From NCBI RefSeq assembly GCF_035083965.1, contig NC_089735.1, forward strand, positions 11,778,501-11,842,500: a stretch of DNA of 64,000 nucleotides. The letters run 5' to 3'. The number at the start of each line of letters is the position of its first letter. Position 1 is the first letter of the stretch. Below the pieces are notes generated by a model that worked only from the letters and a program-made list of their open reading frames with translations, made no database searches and was not told the origin of the DNA. The DNA is from Branchiostoma lanceolatum. Taxonomy: Eukaryota; Chordata; Leptocardii; Amphioxiformes; Branchiostomatidae. Below are positions 1 through 21,850 of the stretch, piece by piece. Made by a program: the position numbers and the translations under genes.

Positions 1-952
1 TCAAGCCTTTTCAAGGCTAGCATGTCCAAGAAAGAAAATCTAGATATGAGGGACATGGAGGGTAGAATCCGATGCTCTGCTGTAAATCGTGTATATGTCG
101 CTAGAAGGCCTCTTCAGTCACGAGGACACTTCAATCCACTAGTAGTACACCATGACAAGTACATCATCATCTGAGGGGCACTTAGATATGAGGATGGTTT
201 GATAAAAGGGCCTTTATAGCAGAGAAGTCTGTTCTGTTTATTTCTATGCTTCTAGTCTGTCTTGTTTAGCCAGGTTGGCTCAACTCAGTGACAATGCGCG
301 CGCTGATCTTTTATAGTTTACAGTGAGGCCCTGAAAACCTACCCTTCGTTGAACAAGAGAGCGAGAAATATTTCAGGGCGAACCCACATTCAGATCCTTT
401 TTCAGAAGGCAAACAGTTAAAATACAATGCTGCAAAAGAGTAAGTTTGAAATCGATAGTGATACTAGGAAAGAGTATCAAATGCTGCAACAGGTGCACTG
501 AACACTAAGAATGCGGTCGGATCCTTACATGTATACAGTATTTTAAAAACTTGAGAGGAGAGCTATCTTCCACAGTCTTGAGCTCAAGTAGCTTAGCCTC
601 TACTAGGCTAGGTTCCGCTAGAAAAATAGTTGAAATTTACCGCTGAAATAAATCTGAAATGCTAGTCCCGGGTCGCACTTGAACTGTAACTCCTCTGGGG
701 GCAACTTATCTGTCTATCTGGCCAATTTCTCCGATTTTTTCCAGCAACCCGTGGAGCCTGGTAGAGGCTAACCTTGACCCGGCCCCGGTACAGTACGTAC
801 TGACCATGAGTGGCCAGTATACAATGGCCTTCGCCGGATCCGGCCCATGGCCACCCGATGACAACATGCCGCTATATATCAACTTGAGTTGGCGTCTATC
901 CAACAAAGAGCCTTATTATGCAGTCAGCACCTCCTATAGTGATTGTACGTTA
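1..952. other. Non-coding stretch upstream of the first repeat
   Basis: I see no supportable gene here. Short reading frames on both strands lack domain signatures and splice context. Around 712-776 there is a fragment (TGGCCAATTTCT... GGAGCCTGGTAGAGGCTA) that recurs at about 42801-42852 in the UBXN8 intron, so it belongs to a dispersed repeat family. Confidence 0.5.
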
Positions 953-1346
953 GGCCATGTTGATTTGATTATATGGATGACATCCACGCGCGCATCAATT
1001 TTCGTCCGTTAGAAAAAAAGTTTTCGGCTATACTGTAAATCGTAAAGAACAAAATTAGAAAATACATGCTGTAAATTGCAACGAAATATTTCAGAAAACG
1101 GATACTAATGTCGTAGAATGACAAAATCAATTCCAAAGTCAAAGAAGGAGATGTGAAAGAACAAAAATGAAGAACCATTATCCGATATAACTATACTCTG
1201 TGTGTTAACGTTATGTTTTGTTCCTGACCACACAGATTTCATAGTGAAGGCAACTTTTTTTTTGCAAACTTTTTTTTTATTCGCACGCTCGCATCAGTTT
1301 TGGGGTTCCCAGAGGATGTCATCCGTATAATAAAATCAACATGGCC
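953..1346. mobile_element. Non-autonomous inverted-repeat DNA transposon (PIF/Harbinger-like MITE)
   Basis: The left end begins GGCCATGTTGATTTGATTAT and the right end is its near-perfect inverted copy. The inverted match continues through GGATGACATCC and, more weakly, about 80 bp inward. Both sides are flanked by TTA (950-952 and 1347-1349). A 3-bp TTA/TAA duplication is typical of PIF/Harbinger elements. There is no coding capacity. The superfamily call rests on the duplication length only. Confidence 0.6.
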
Positions 1347-1349
1347 TTA

Positions 1350-1739
1350 TAGAAACAAGAAGTGACTCAGTATACTGTATACCGATGATCACCGATGACT
1401 ACATTGTTTTGTGTTCGCAAGGTGTGTCACAGTGACCCCTGAACGTTTTAGGTTCTTTCTTATAAGTCATGTTCATTGTGCCAACACCTATTTTGCTTTG
1501 TTAACGTCATGAAATGGTTAATGGAAGACATAGGTTTGCCCGCGGCAACTCTGCACCGGAAGGCGCTTGCCACTCCCGAACTGTTGCGCGCGAAAAGTTG
1601 TAACGTGCAAACACATTTTCGCGGGAAATTCGTGACGTCAGGATCACATCCGGTAAATTTCTGTTTGCCGGGGTTTCCCAAGTGGTTTAACAGGGGTGGG
1701 TTGCGCGCACCGCCCAAATTTGTATTTCTCTGTGAACAC
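1350..1739. other. Non-coding upstream region with CRE-like site
   Basis: I see no gene. The stretch becomes CpG-richer toward 1540-1700. It contains a perfect CRE-type octamer TGACGTCA at 1633-1640, about 380 bp upstream of the proposed first exon end of G3BP. It may be distal promoter sequence of G3BP or of a gene outside the window. Confidence 0.35.
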
Positions 1740-1990
1740 ACTCGAATTGACCAATGACAGCTTAGATTGATTCATAAGCGACCAATCATGAGAAAGAAAT
1801 AATTATTTTTCCGCCACGATTGACCAATCAGGGGGTTAGCTATGGGAGAGCTGCAGGGTTAACGCAGAAATTGACAGCATTGCGCACGGTGCATGTGCGG
1901 CGCAATCTGTACTCTCGGAGAACATCACGTTTCCGTAACGATTTTAACACCAGAACCTTGAATTTCCTCCATGAAATTTTAGGATTTTAG
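1740..1990 (+). promoter_or_regulatory. Probable G3BP promoter with three CCAAT boxes
   Basis: Three forward CCAAT boxes lie at 1751-1755, 1782-1786 and 1824-1828, spaced 31 and 42 bp apart, a layout typical of NF-Y-bound TATA-less promoters. They sit about 190-270 bp upstream of a strong splice donor (GAAAG|GTAAGT, exon end at 2018). The transcription start cannot be fixed from sequence. I infer that it drives the G3BP gene because no other gene intervenes. Confidence 0.45.
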
Positions 1991-2018
1991 ACTAGAGCTC
2001 TCCACTTCCAATCGAAAG
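1900..2018 (+). other. Probable non-coding first exon of G3BP (3' boundary only)
   Basis: A consensus splice donor (AAAG|GTAAGT) at 2018/2019 follows the CCAAT-rich promoter. The next clear acceptor that opens the G3BP reading frame is TTACAG at 6131-6136, 16 bases before the start codon. The 5' boundary given is approximate. The intron 2019-6136 would be 4.1 kb; it holds scattered low-complexity sequence (a G-run at 4081-4093) and no gene I can support. Confidence 0.35.
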
Positions 2019-5000
2019 GTAAGTTTTGGTGAGTAAGTACCGAATTTAGTCCGTTTAAACAGGTTTTCTGTGGCATGTTCGCGACAGAGGGGTGCCCCTC
2101 GCCATGTTGATAGACCGGGTTCCTTGTCCACACGCTTTGGACATTGAAAAAAAATTATTTACCGAAGAATTTATTCGTCATCTTCGCCTATTCCTAATAC
2201 CGCTGAACCTTTTTTCCCGAACCCTGTCTAACATTTTATCACTTATTTTTCTGGAAGCTCTACTACTGGGTTGAACAGTTTTGTTTATTGTGCGTTTCCA
2301 CCAAACGTGAATGGAGAAGTCCAACCATTCATTTTGTAAGATCGGGAATCGCGCAGCGAGCGTAGCTCATCGAAATTTTGGGAACCATCTTGGATTTCTC
2401 TTTTCTGGAACATTCCGTGGTGGTTTTACAGTGGTAGTAGTCTTGTAGCAGCTACTCTAGGGCTTATTTTTACAAGTATAGTGCTGAAGAATTTGTTCCA
2501 TGTTCGTTCGTTTTTTTTCTTGCCCTCCCCACATTGTCCTGGGTAGTGAGGGGGCAGATCTTGAGTGTCTGTCGCAGATGTACCGCGAACATTTCTAGAA
2601 TTTCACGGCTCCTGTTACTCGTATGAATGGCCGAAGTAGAGGTATTTCATACCTTGACTCAAGATGCACACTCTGGCGATAAAGTCTGGGGGGTTGCGTG
2701 AGTAAGACGTGATAAAACAAGGCCAAATGAAGCCAAGGAGGAATCACTTCTATATTCGGTTTCGGTCACGTGCCCGTCCAGACTGTTCAAGGCCTCAAGG
2801 TGGAGCGAAAAATCCACCCCTCAAAAATGTAATCCCTCTTCCAACTTTGTATAGGACAAGATGTCCATTTTCTAACGTGTAACAACCTTACAATGTGTTT
2901 CAAATGGTCAGATATTCGTCAAAGAAAGACCATGACTGTGGGGGTAGACCAGAGGAAAATGATGACTAACATCGACTTCCCTCAAATTACAAAGCACACA
3001 AAGGAAAATCTCCACTCTTCAATATTTTCACCCTAGTAGAAAAAAATCTTCAGCCAACTTATCAGGCACATTTTTTGGCTTGTTCTGTCTATGATTGATT
3101 GGGAAGCCCTGTAAAAATGTTGAAAAGACAGGTGCAAGGGTTCAGGGGGCATTGTGTCAATTAATGAATTATAACAACAAAGGGCAGGCATGTTACTGTG
3201 TGGGCCAACCTGCACCATGTGGGGAATCTGGACATGGACAAATGGGGGAGGGGGGCAAAACTTTCACTTACCAGGAAAGAAATTGGCACCGACAATTGGG
3301 ATGTGGTTGGTATATGTACAACTTTCAGTAGCTTCAGCACTGCAGAAAATAATATTGGAAAAAAGATGTTCATTTTACATATGTATTGAAAAAGACCACA
3401 CGTGTTTACAACAACTGGAATCCTGTTTGCATTTGAAAATTTTATTCATGTCAGATTTGCCTAAAGTGTATGAAAAGTGTTTTTGATAACATATTCACTG
3501 GTAAATATACAGCAGAGTGTGAAGATAGCAATCCTCATACCAGATCTTTAGATTGATGAATTATATTTTGGCCTAAGCACACAGGTAGGCAGACATTTTG
3601 GGCAAGTAGTGTTTTTGGCCAATTTGTGCATGTTTACAGTGTGCACGTTTCTGCATATGTGTGTGCATTTGTATATGCGTGCAAGAACGTAACTGCACCT
3701 GTTTGCCTGCATGTGCACAATATATTATGCAGCATATATCTTCTCCGCTGCTATTTTGTTTGTGGGACTGGAAGGCTTGCAAAGCGGTATGGATTAGAGT
3801 TTGCCATCTGTGATTACCTTGTTCCACTTTTGTAATGGACAGTTCCAATCCTTTCCTTGTCTCCATTCTTACTTTGATGTATTGATTCTCTTTATGTTAG
3901 ACTAATTCAGAGTTGTAAACACTAAGTGGTGCACAGTACCGGACTTAACGGTAGCACCTTGACGAGGTTGTATTCTCGTATGCCATTTTCGTAGCGGGAA
4001 GTAGTGTTCCGATTTTATCTCACCAGAGGTTTGTGAAGTGATGAGGATGTGATTGATTGTCGCAGATCAAACATTTCGATGGGGGGGGGGGGGATCTCTG
4101 GTTTGGACAGGTAGCAGCTGTGTTGGATAGGCTTTGTGACTACGCTGTGGATGTTCTAATCCTTTAGTCTTTTTTTAAAAGGAAAATGAAACAAACAAAA
4201 AATGCAAACCAACACGCTATGAGAGCAGGGGTCGGAATGTCTCCGTGTGTAGAGTGGAAAAAAGTGCTGCGTCTTTGAAGTAAATTGCTGCCAGCAAAGA
4301 ATTTTTTAATCAAAATTGTGCGATGAATTGAAGACTGGGAAATGGGTACGCAATGAATTTTACATTAATGAGATGCATGGCTACTGTTCAATATGAAAGA
4401 TAGCAGGTTTAAGGCAGAGCTAAACCTGATCTGCCTATCACAATGAGCAGCCTTGTAGACATCAATGGCATCGAATGATCGCATGTCGGGACCGTTTTCC
4501 AGTCGATTTCTCATCAACGTCAAGGGAGGCTGCAGACAGGTTATAGCCTTTGTTTCAGGCGTGGCTTTGTCACTGTAACCGCCCAATAAATCACGAGCGG
4601 GGTGCAAGGTTAAAATGATTACATGCAGTTCTACCCACATCTGTGGAATATCGCTTTGTGACCAGAACACCTCACTGTGGGAAGGCGTTTGGAATGAGTT
4701 TTTCTGTTCAGTGGTTTTGCTAACTGAAACATGCGAGTGCAATTATTCCTTTGTAACGCAACACAGGGTCTTACGTGCAGACCAGTTTTAGACAATCACA
4801 TGTTGGCTATTTTAAGAAGAGATCTGTTTACTATAGCTTTTAAACACAAGAAGAGAAGGTGGATATCATGTTTGTTACCGGGTTGAAAGATGTATATTAA
4901 TATGAAAGCCAATATTATCCTACTCTGTGCTTTTTCGAGGAAAGTTCAGTGCAAGGTGCAATGTCAGCCATCTGACTTCAGAAATGGGAAAAGAATCAAT

Positions 5001-6098
5001 TTTACACGGATGCAATTAACGATAATTGTACCTTCCATCTGTTTTAAGCATGAGAGGACATATAGCACAAACCAAAGTAAAAATGTAGTCAGTTAGGAGG
5101 GAACAAATCATAATTTTTGCTCTCACTAAGTATTGAAATTGTAAAGCATATACATGAGAAAGCTAGTGAATTGTTGATGGTAAAAATGCAGGTAAGGCCT
5201 AAGAACATAAATATTGTGTTTCCTACTATGGTCCTTAAAAAATTGGGGTCAGTAGCTAGTGATCCAACAAATACAGTTTATATCATTCTATTACAAAAGA
5301 AATGGGAACATTTTTGTCACTCAGATGTCAAATGAAAAGGTTCATGTCCCGTAAAAGGCTGGGTCGGCAGGGTCGATGAGTTAAACGGAAACAAAACATT
5401 TTTTTCCGAGGCCTAAGGGGTCATTCTGGCCATGACTACATATCTCCCCTGGTCTCACAGTTTCCATGGACACAATGTTAAAAGGTTGGCATGAAATAAT
5501 GACCGGAGCTGACCACCTGCCCTTTCCCTGGACAAGACTCACTGGTGTCGCAGCAACAGGCTTAATTCTGGCAATTACAAGATGGAATCTGCATGGACAG
5601 TAACTTAATACTATAGGCGATAAAAACCTGCAGCCTTTTTGCAGGTAAAGCATCAGCTAGATTTTGGCATCACTTACCCAAAATACTTAATGGTTACTAT
5701 AAATAGCAACATCCAACATTACAATTTATGGCTAGGTATACCATGTTTCATGTACATGGTGTCCATTGCTGAGCCAGGCTAAAATTTTATTCCAACTCAG
5801 TCCCAGGGCATTACTTTTTCGACTGTCCTACTGCAGAATTTGTTAGATTTCAAGTAACCGTTTTTGATGGTAGATCTTCGTCTCGTGAAGAAGGCATATT
5901 TTAAGGCCCCCAACAGCACATTGTATAAACTGCAGCAGCCAATTTTGTTCAAAAAGTGTATGACAGATCTTCCGGGTTTTTGAGATTATATGTGCAATTG
6001 ATGAGGAAATTTATAATTCTGCAGTGTTCCATGATAGGACTTTCAAATGTTAAAAACATAGGCAATTTGTGGAAAGTTTTCTATACCATCTAAGCTAA

Positions 6099-15431
<9,333 letters not shown>

Positions 15432-16482
15432 TATAAAAAAAATACACAAAACTTACTCTTAACCGCACGGACTTGCGAGTTGACGATATAGAAAAAAAAA
15501 ATTGACCTGGACTGAAACCAACAACAGCCTTGTTTGTTTCTGCCTGGTGCTTTCCTGGAAATATGCAATTCTGGATTTGTCAAGCCCCAACAAACGCTGC
15601 CTGTGTGAAATGCGTATCTTCTGTACCAGGTTTTTCTTCACCCACGTACACGTAGAACACAGGAGACCCGTGTGTGTGCGACCGAAAAAAAGCCTGCTCA
15701 AGGACCTGTTGAATTGCCAAAGGACTTGATCATGAACTTTCACCTCACGAAGCGTGTAATTTTATACTATTATGAATTGCAATAATATAGCTGTGTCAGG
15801 AACGGTTACTGTTTATTTTACAATGCAGTCAGTGTCTTTAGCAAGAGATGGGATAGTAAGATGGCTGGAGCAGAAAGCTGGGGATTAAAAGGTCCTTGTG
15901 ATAAATACGACAAATGTACCTCTAGCCAATTTCTAAATATTAGGTTATTTTTGTATAAGAGTGCAGTGTTTAGGTGTAAACAACTGTGGCATGTCATTCT
16001 GCACAGCTGCTTGCTCGGACAGATGACAGTGGAAATTTGGGGTATGGATAGACATCATCAAAGCACTTAACAACGGTGGGTGGGCTGTAGGACCTGACCT
16101 CCCCAGCTTCTTCTGTCTTCAGCTCACTTGTGTCATACATGTGTAACGTCTTTTGTATTCGCTGTAGTAACACTGTTGCTGAATTGCATATTTTCAGTCA
16201 ATGGAGGGACAGAAAACTAAGGAAAAATCAGCTACTGTACATCCTCGTTTTTCGCTCTCTTCCAAAATTCCACTTCGTGTGTTCTCTTGTTGTTAAAAAC
16301 AGAAAGGAGAACACCTCTAATATTATGAGTATTGTCTGTCGACTTACTTCCAAGGAAAAAAATCTAGTGTATATTTGATGTCATAGGCATGTGGCCTGTA
16401 CCTTCTTGTCTAGTCTTAGAGTAAATGATACTAATGTTTATTTGTCTGGCTGCATTTTAAGTTTTGACAAATCAGTAATAAA
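15432..16482 (+). other. G3BP 3' untranslated region
   Basis: Sequence after the stop codon runs without another gene to a canonical AATAAA at 16477-16482. The end of the mRNA is inferred from this signal; earlier alternative sites cannot be excluded. Confidence 0.5.
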
Positions 16483-17964
16483 AAGATCTCTAGAAACAAA
16501 TTCTTTTGTCCTTGTCAAATTTTGTTGAAAAGTTGATTTAGGGATGACAGGCTGGGAGTTGTTGTTGCAAAATTCTGAAAATTCTTCAGTCATGTTACAA
16601 ACCAAACGTGCCGTTTAACTTATAAAGCTAATATTTGACAGACTTGCAATATACATGTCCGTTTGTGTGTCTTCTTATAGATCCTTAGCTTGTCTGGTGG
16701 GAAAGTTCCGTTCTCTGGGTTTATTCGGGATATTGCGTTGAATGTTGTTTACTGTCTATGCAGGTCTTGTATTTGATACTTGTGTTCTGTAAGACATAAG
16801 ATTTTTGCCTTGATACCCTGTGTAGACCTAAGTTGCAAGAGGCGTTGAATAATCTTGCAGAAATAGAAACTAGGTATTCCTGCTTGGTTTTGACTTGAGG
16901 TCTGGTTTCTGACAACTGGTGACGGAAACTTAAATAGAAAGAGAAGCTTTTTTCCTTTTGATGTTGAAGCTAAAGGAAAGTTGACTACCACTTCTCAAAT
17001 CTCAAACCTCATCTCAGATAGAATCATTGCCGCAACATATCTGCTGTAATCTATCTTGCCATTGGTCAGCACAGTGGTAGTTGTGCACTCAATGTATCTA
17101 GCCTGGGCCAGTGACCTGAAGCCTTACAACTTCCATATTGGGATACCCCTCATATGTTGAAACAGTTTAGGTGACCTTTGACATTCATCAGCCATTGGTC
17201 AATGCTATTCAACATTGTTATATGTAGTATGACATAAGGCCTCACCAATTTAATTGTCTTTTTATGAGAAATGCTTTGATATTTCAAACAAAACAGCTTT
17301 GCACTTAATTTTTTTTTTTCCAGGAACTTAATTTGTCCCATACCAAGTAATGAATTTGAATCAATGAATGAAAAAGAAGTAAAAACATTTATTACAAAAT
17401 TGGTGTGGCCTTATATGCTGACATTTTCTTCAGAAAGTTTGAGGCATCTTTGGAAAAAAGTTGTGTCTGTTGTATGTATAGCTCTTGTTAAATGTTAGGT
17501 TACGTTTGGTTGGCTAGCCCTAATGATATGTGTTCCTTGTATACTCTTCCCATTTTAAGCAATTCCACGATGTATCACTCCTACCTGTATGAACATGACT
17601 GTCCGAGGTGTGCCATTGTTGTACCCTGGTGTTTCCCCTACTATTATAGTCGCACTGTCAAGCCCAATTTCTTGCCACCAGTGTTCAAAAGTTGCACAGT
17701 TTGGTTAACACCCCCAGAAACTTAAAGTTCTTCCCCAATCTGAATGAAAAAGGAAGCACTTTTGTATATCTTTGCACTGGACTGCCATGCCTATGATAGT
17801 ATAAACATTGTAGGGGGATCACAGGGTACAGGTTGTATTGAAGATGTCCAATATTTCTGTAGGAGCAGCCTATCAAACACTTGTTAATCTTAGGTTGCTT
17901 CCTACAATGTACTTACAAACTTGAACTTGTCTGTTTAAACCCAGAGGAGACAGGGATAGCCCTA
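16483..17964. other. Intergenic, no gene seen
   Basis: Only short reading frames without recognisable domains or splice structure occur. Nothing repetitive stands out until the minisatellite at 17966. Confidence 0.4.
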
Positions 17965-17965
17965 A

Positions 17966-18250
17966 GTTCTGACACCCGTGTTCTGACACACTTTCATTCA
18001 GACACCCCTATGTTCTGACATGCCTGTGTTCAAACACTTTCATCCTTACACCCCTAAGTTCTGACACTCCTATGTTCCGACACCTTTATCTTCTGACACC
18101 CCTATGTTCCGACACCCCTATCTTCTGACACGGTGACACCCCTATGTTCTGAGACACCTATGTTCTGGTACCCCTATGTTCCGACACCCCTATGTCCCGA
18201 TAACCCTTCATCCTGACACCCTTATGTTCCAACACCCCTATGTTAGGGTT
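17966..18250 (+). repeat. About 16-bp minisatellite (CCCCTATGTTCTGACA units)
   Basis: Some 15 degenerate tandem units of the form CCCCTATGTTCTGACA, with TTCCGACA and TTCTGACA variants, run through 17966-18250. A single inverted unit (GGGTGTCTGAACATGGG) follows at 18255-18272. It carries no coding sequence. Confidence 0.8.
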
Positions 18251-18274
18251 AGGGGGTGTCTGAACATGGGTGTA

Positions 18275-19369
18275 CTGGACGAGACACCCACTATTTAACC
18301 AAAGCCATTCTCCATATCAGAACAATTAAGCATGTCAAGTTGCGGGGTCCATGGAATATGTTTTCTCACCCCTGTCTGAGAAGTTGACATGATATGCTGT
18401 GTTACCTGACGTGACAGAATGCTGGAAACACCCGAGAATTGCTGCTAATATTGTAAACTGATGGCACCCATACAAGGCTAATTTCCTTCAAATGTATTGC
18501 CAGTTCTGTCTTTTTACCATGAGGTGGTTATGAAGTTTTCCAGCACTCTGTGTAAACGTTCGCTACAGATGTGAAAAAATGGAAGAGGGGACTATCAGAC
18601 ATTTTGTACTTCACCAATTGCATCTTTTGGAAACGTAGTTTCTAAATGTTGTAACATGCGCTGTGTCAGCCTTGAAAAGCTGAAGGCAGAATTGGAAATC
18701 ATTTCGCTTTGGAACTTGTCGGAAGGCACAGACTACATGTTATCTTCGATGTGCAATTTCACAATTGTTTGGACAGTGAGACACTTTCCTGATGATGTAA
18801 ACAGTAAAGAATTCAGTAGATACTCCCCTCTTCACAAGTGATACGACATCACTTCTAGGTAGAGATCCACTCGTCTTCTAGTGCCATGCTCTTGACTTGC
18901 CAAAATGGATTGTAGTGATTTTGTTGCTGCTTCTGAGATTCCTTTGCTTGTACTTGATGCTAAAGTGTTCTTATTCGTCCATAGCGGACACTCCATCATG
19001 CTCCAATTCCATCTTCTACTTGGCGATTGTCTTTTCTTGTCCTTCCTTAGCCTGTCCAACATACATGACTTGAATTATGATATACTTATGGTTGATGAAA
19101 CTTGACTTTTACTTATTGTTTCGGCCACACCATTTTGGTTCCAAACATGGGGTCTTTTGGGGGGTGGGGAGGTAAATGTGTTTTCTTCTGGCATTGGTCA
19201 GTTTTCCCAACTGTTATTTATTGTTAATTTTATTTTTGGGGCTGATCTTCCAAGTGCAATTCCCCCACTTCCTGATATATCTATATTGATGTATCCCTTT
19301 GCATTGGGCCAACCTCCACCAGGCCTTATGGACAGTAGAATTTGGCATGAATAGGGTGAACTAGAGTTT
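18275..19369. other. Intergenic, no gene seen
   Basis: Reading frames here are short and show no family signature. I cannot support a feature. Confidence 0.35.
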
Positions 19370-19745
19370 CACAACCGCATACCTCGGCAAATGATTTTAA
19401 CTTTTGCAACTGATGTGTCATGAGTGTTTCTCATTGATTATGCAAATAAGGTCCTCATTTGCATAAACTGTATCATCTTCTCCACACAAAAAAAAAAATT
19501 GTCCAAAGTATGAGTCTTATCTTCACAAAAAGAGCTCCTTTAGCATTTCTCATAATTAATGCAAATGAGGTCCTAATGTACACAATCTTTATTCAACGAT
19601 GCTCACCTCAGATAAGTTCCAACTGTCGATTCCAAGTATGAAATTCCTGTCATCTTCTTTTGCATAATTGATATCTATCAATATTTCTCTTTTTCTCAGT
19701 TACATCAAGGAGGTTAAAATCATTTTAACCTCCTTGGTTACATAT
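19370..19745. repeat. Octamer-rich interspersed repeat, copy 1
   Basis: The repeat opens near CCTCGGCAAATGATTTTAAC and contains several ATGCAAAT octamers on both strands, each in the context TTATGCAAAT(A/T)AGGTCC or its complement. It ends at a CAAGGAGGTT palindrome (19706-19736). Related sequence lies at 36380-36560 and 44204-46055. Confidence 0.6.
19706..19736. repeat. CAAGGAGGTT palindrome, locus 1
   Basis: A perfect 31-bp palindrome: CAAGGAGGTTAAAAT, a central C, then the complement. The same core recurs at 20594-20618 and 33021-33046. Confidence 0.75.
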
Positions 19746-19807
19746 GTTACATATTTGAGAGTCCAGCCATAGCTTCCTGAGCTGTGGCCTATGCTGTTCA
19801 ATCACAT

Positions 19808-19809
<2 letters not shown>

Positions 19810-19878
<69 letters not shown>
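19810..19878 (+). repeat. (CA)n microsatellite
   Basis: An uninterrupted CA dinucleotide run of about 68 bp. Confidence 0.95.
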
Positions 19879-19882
<4 letters not shown>

Positions 19883-20329
19883 CTACCGAAATCATAACCA
19901 TCTTGGTGTAGATGATAATTGGCCAGGAGGGTGAGCCCGCTGTAACGGAAACATTTCCACTTGCAAATGAAACCCGATGGTGGCCAAACTTCCGTGGCAA
20001 AACTATTCTCCCTATTAGGCCCTATGGTCAGCTACCTTCCAACGTCGCGACTGGGCGGGGTAGCGACTTAGGAGTGGACCAAGGCTAACAACGCTGTACT
20101 CAAGGCTAAACTTTTTGTACTATTCTAAAGCCAGCGTAGTTAGTTAGGTAAAGACTAGCCCTGGGGTATATGCTAAGTTAAGCATGCTAAATAAACCGCG
20201 GTACCCTTGGACGGGTTGGTACCAGAACTGGGTTGGTACGCATTGTTAGTAAAAACGGATTGTCACTGTGCAACGTTACCAGTCGAACAAGAAGTCACGT
20301 CGGCTAGTACTCGTATTTCAGTCCATATT

Positions 20330-20349
20330 GTGGAGAGCCATTCTGACAG
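20330..20349 (+). other. Probable non-coding first exon end of the folate-receptor-like gene
   Basis: A strong donor (TGACAG|GTAAGT) sits at 20349/20350. It pairs naturally with the pyrimidine-rich acceptor TTTTTTTCCACATAG ending at 20768, three bases before the start codon. Only the donor boundary is supported; the 5' end of the exon is unknown. Confidence 0.4.
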
Positions 20350-20593
20350 GTAAGTTTGAATAATACCTTAACATGTGTAAACAGCCCCTAAACTCTATGT
20401 CTAAGACATCTTAAGTCCTGAAGGACAACGGAAGTCAACGCTATAGCTACGCCCAATTTATCAACGGCGCCATATTTTCCCTGAAGATTATTTATGACTC
20501 TATCCCGTACAATAATGTTATTGTCAACATGGCGTTTTTGACTGTGTTTATCCTTGGGGTAACCGGCAGGCCTCGTCAGGTTGTGAATAGTAC

Positions 20594-20618
20594 CAAGGAG
20601 GTTAAAATAACCTCCTTG
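20594..20618. repeat. CAAGGAGGTT palindrome, locus 2
   Basis: CAAGGAGGTTA, a three-base centre, then the exact complement: a 25-bp palindrome inside the 5' intron of the folate-receptor-like gene. Short TA-rich flanks resemble each other (AGTAC / ATAGTAC). Confidence 0.75.
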
Positions 20619-20771
20619 ATAGTACAGACGCTAGACTTGTTAACTTATAAAGCCATTTGTTGTACTAAATTCAAGACAGCCATTGTACCGAAGGTAAAGT
20701 CAACTCAAAGAGCAAAGCACAACAGCTTGCCCTTAGAGTTTCTGGTATGTGTTTTTTTTTCCACATAGAAC

Positions 20772-21722
20772 ATGGGGTTCGCCATGGATGCCGCCATCTT
20801 GGTCATCATAATCGCGCTAACTGCTCCAACTACATGGTTGGCAGACGTACCCTGTAGGACGTTCGAGGAAATCTACCCCAGCGGGAGGGAACTGTGCGAG
20901 AAGATGTTTGACGACGCCTTCGTGTACGAGACTAACCTCAGCAAAGCCTTCACCATGTGGTTCTTTGAAGCCGAGAATCCCAACAACAAAGTGGCTGAAA
21001 GACTCGGACTGCCGTCAGCCGATGACTGTCACTTAGAGTACTTTCATAAGGTTTGTGTATAGTTATAACGTTACATATTGTTTTCTGAGATGAGCCCTAA
21101 TGCTAGTTTGTATGACCCCTGACTTCGGGTGTGAGGACTGGTGGTATTTAGTATTCAGGCAGAATGTTGTCAACAACTTGATCTACTAGTATGTAACAGC
21201 ACGATTCGGGCAGAAAAAGGCTGATGAAATTATTCTGTGCAGGCAAAAGTTATCGATTTGCCTAGTGCTGAACTTGTTGCTGTGCCTTTATTTTATCTTG
21301 AGAACCTCGAAATTTTCCTCTCTCGGTTTTATAAAAAGTTGACATACTAGTATTGGATCTAAACATGGCTTCATTGATTTGAAAAAAAAAGGCAGGACAG
21401 CCATATGTACCCAGATCTGATTCGTGTATTTTTCTGACAGGAAGCCCCAGGACCAGAACCTGACAATTTCACGGAGTGCCATCCTTGGAAGGACTACTCC
21501 TGTTGTCACCAGGACACCGTCTCGTCCGCGCAGAAGATCAAGGAAGCGTACGGCAAGGAGTGGCACTGGGACCGGTGTGGTCCCCTCAGCTCCGCCTGTG
21601 AGCGCTTCTTCGTGCAGGAGGCCTGTCTGTACGAATGTGAACCGAACGCAGGTACATGTATTACAAATCATAAACGCACCCTTCTCAGTTTATCGGTGGA
21701 CTATTGTGAAGTTTCTATCTAT

Positions 21723-21786
<64 letters not shown>

Positions 21787-21818
21787 TAGTTTATCTATCT
21801 ATCTATTGGTTTATTGGT

Positions 21819-21850
<32 letters not shown>

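Noticed and set aside
19810-20000. Cysteine-valine-rich open frame on the minus strand
   Set aside because: It is the CA microsatellite translated.
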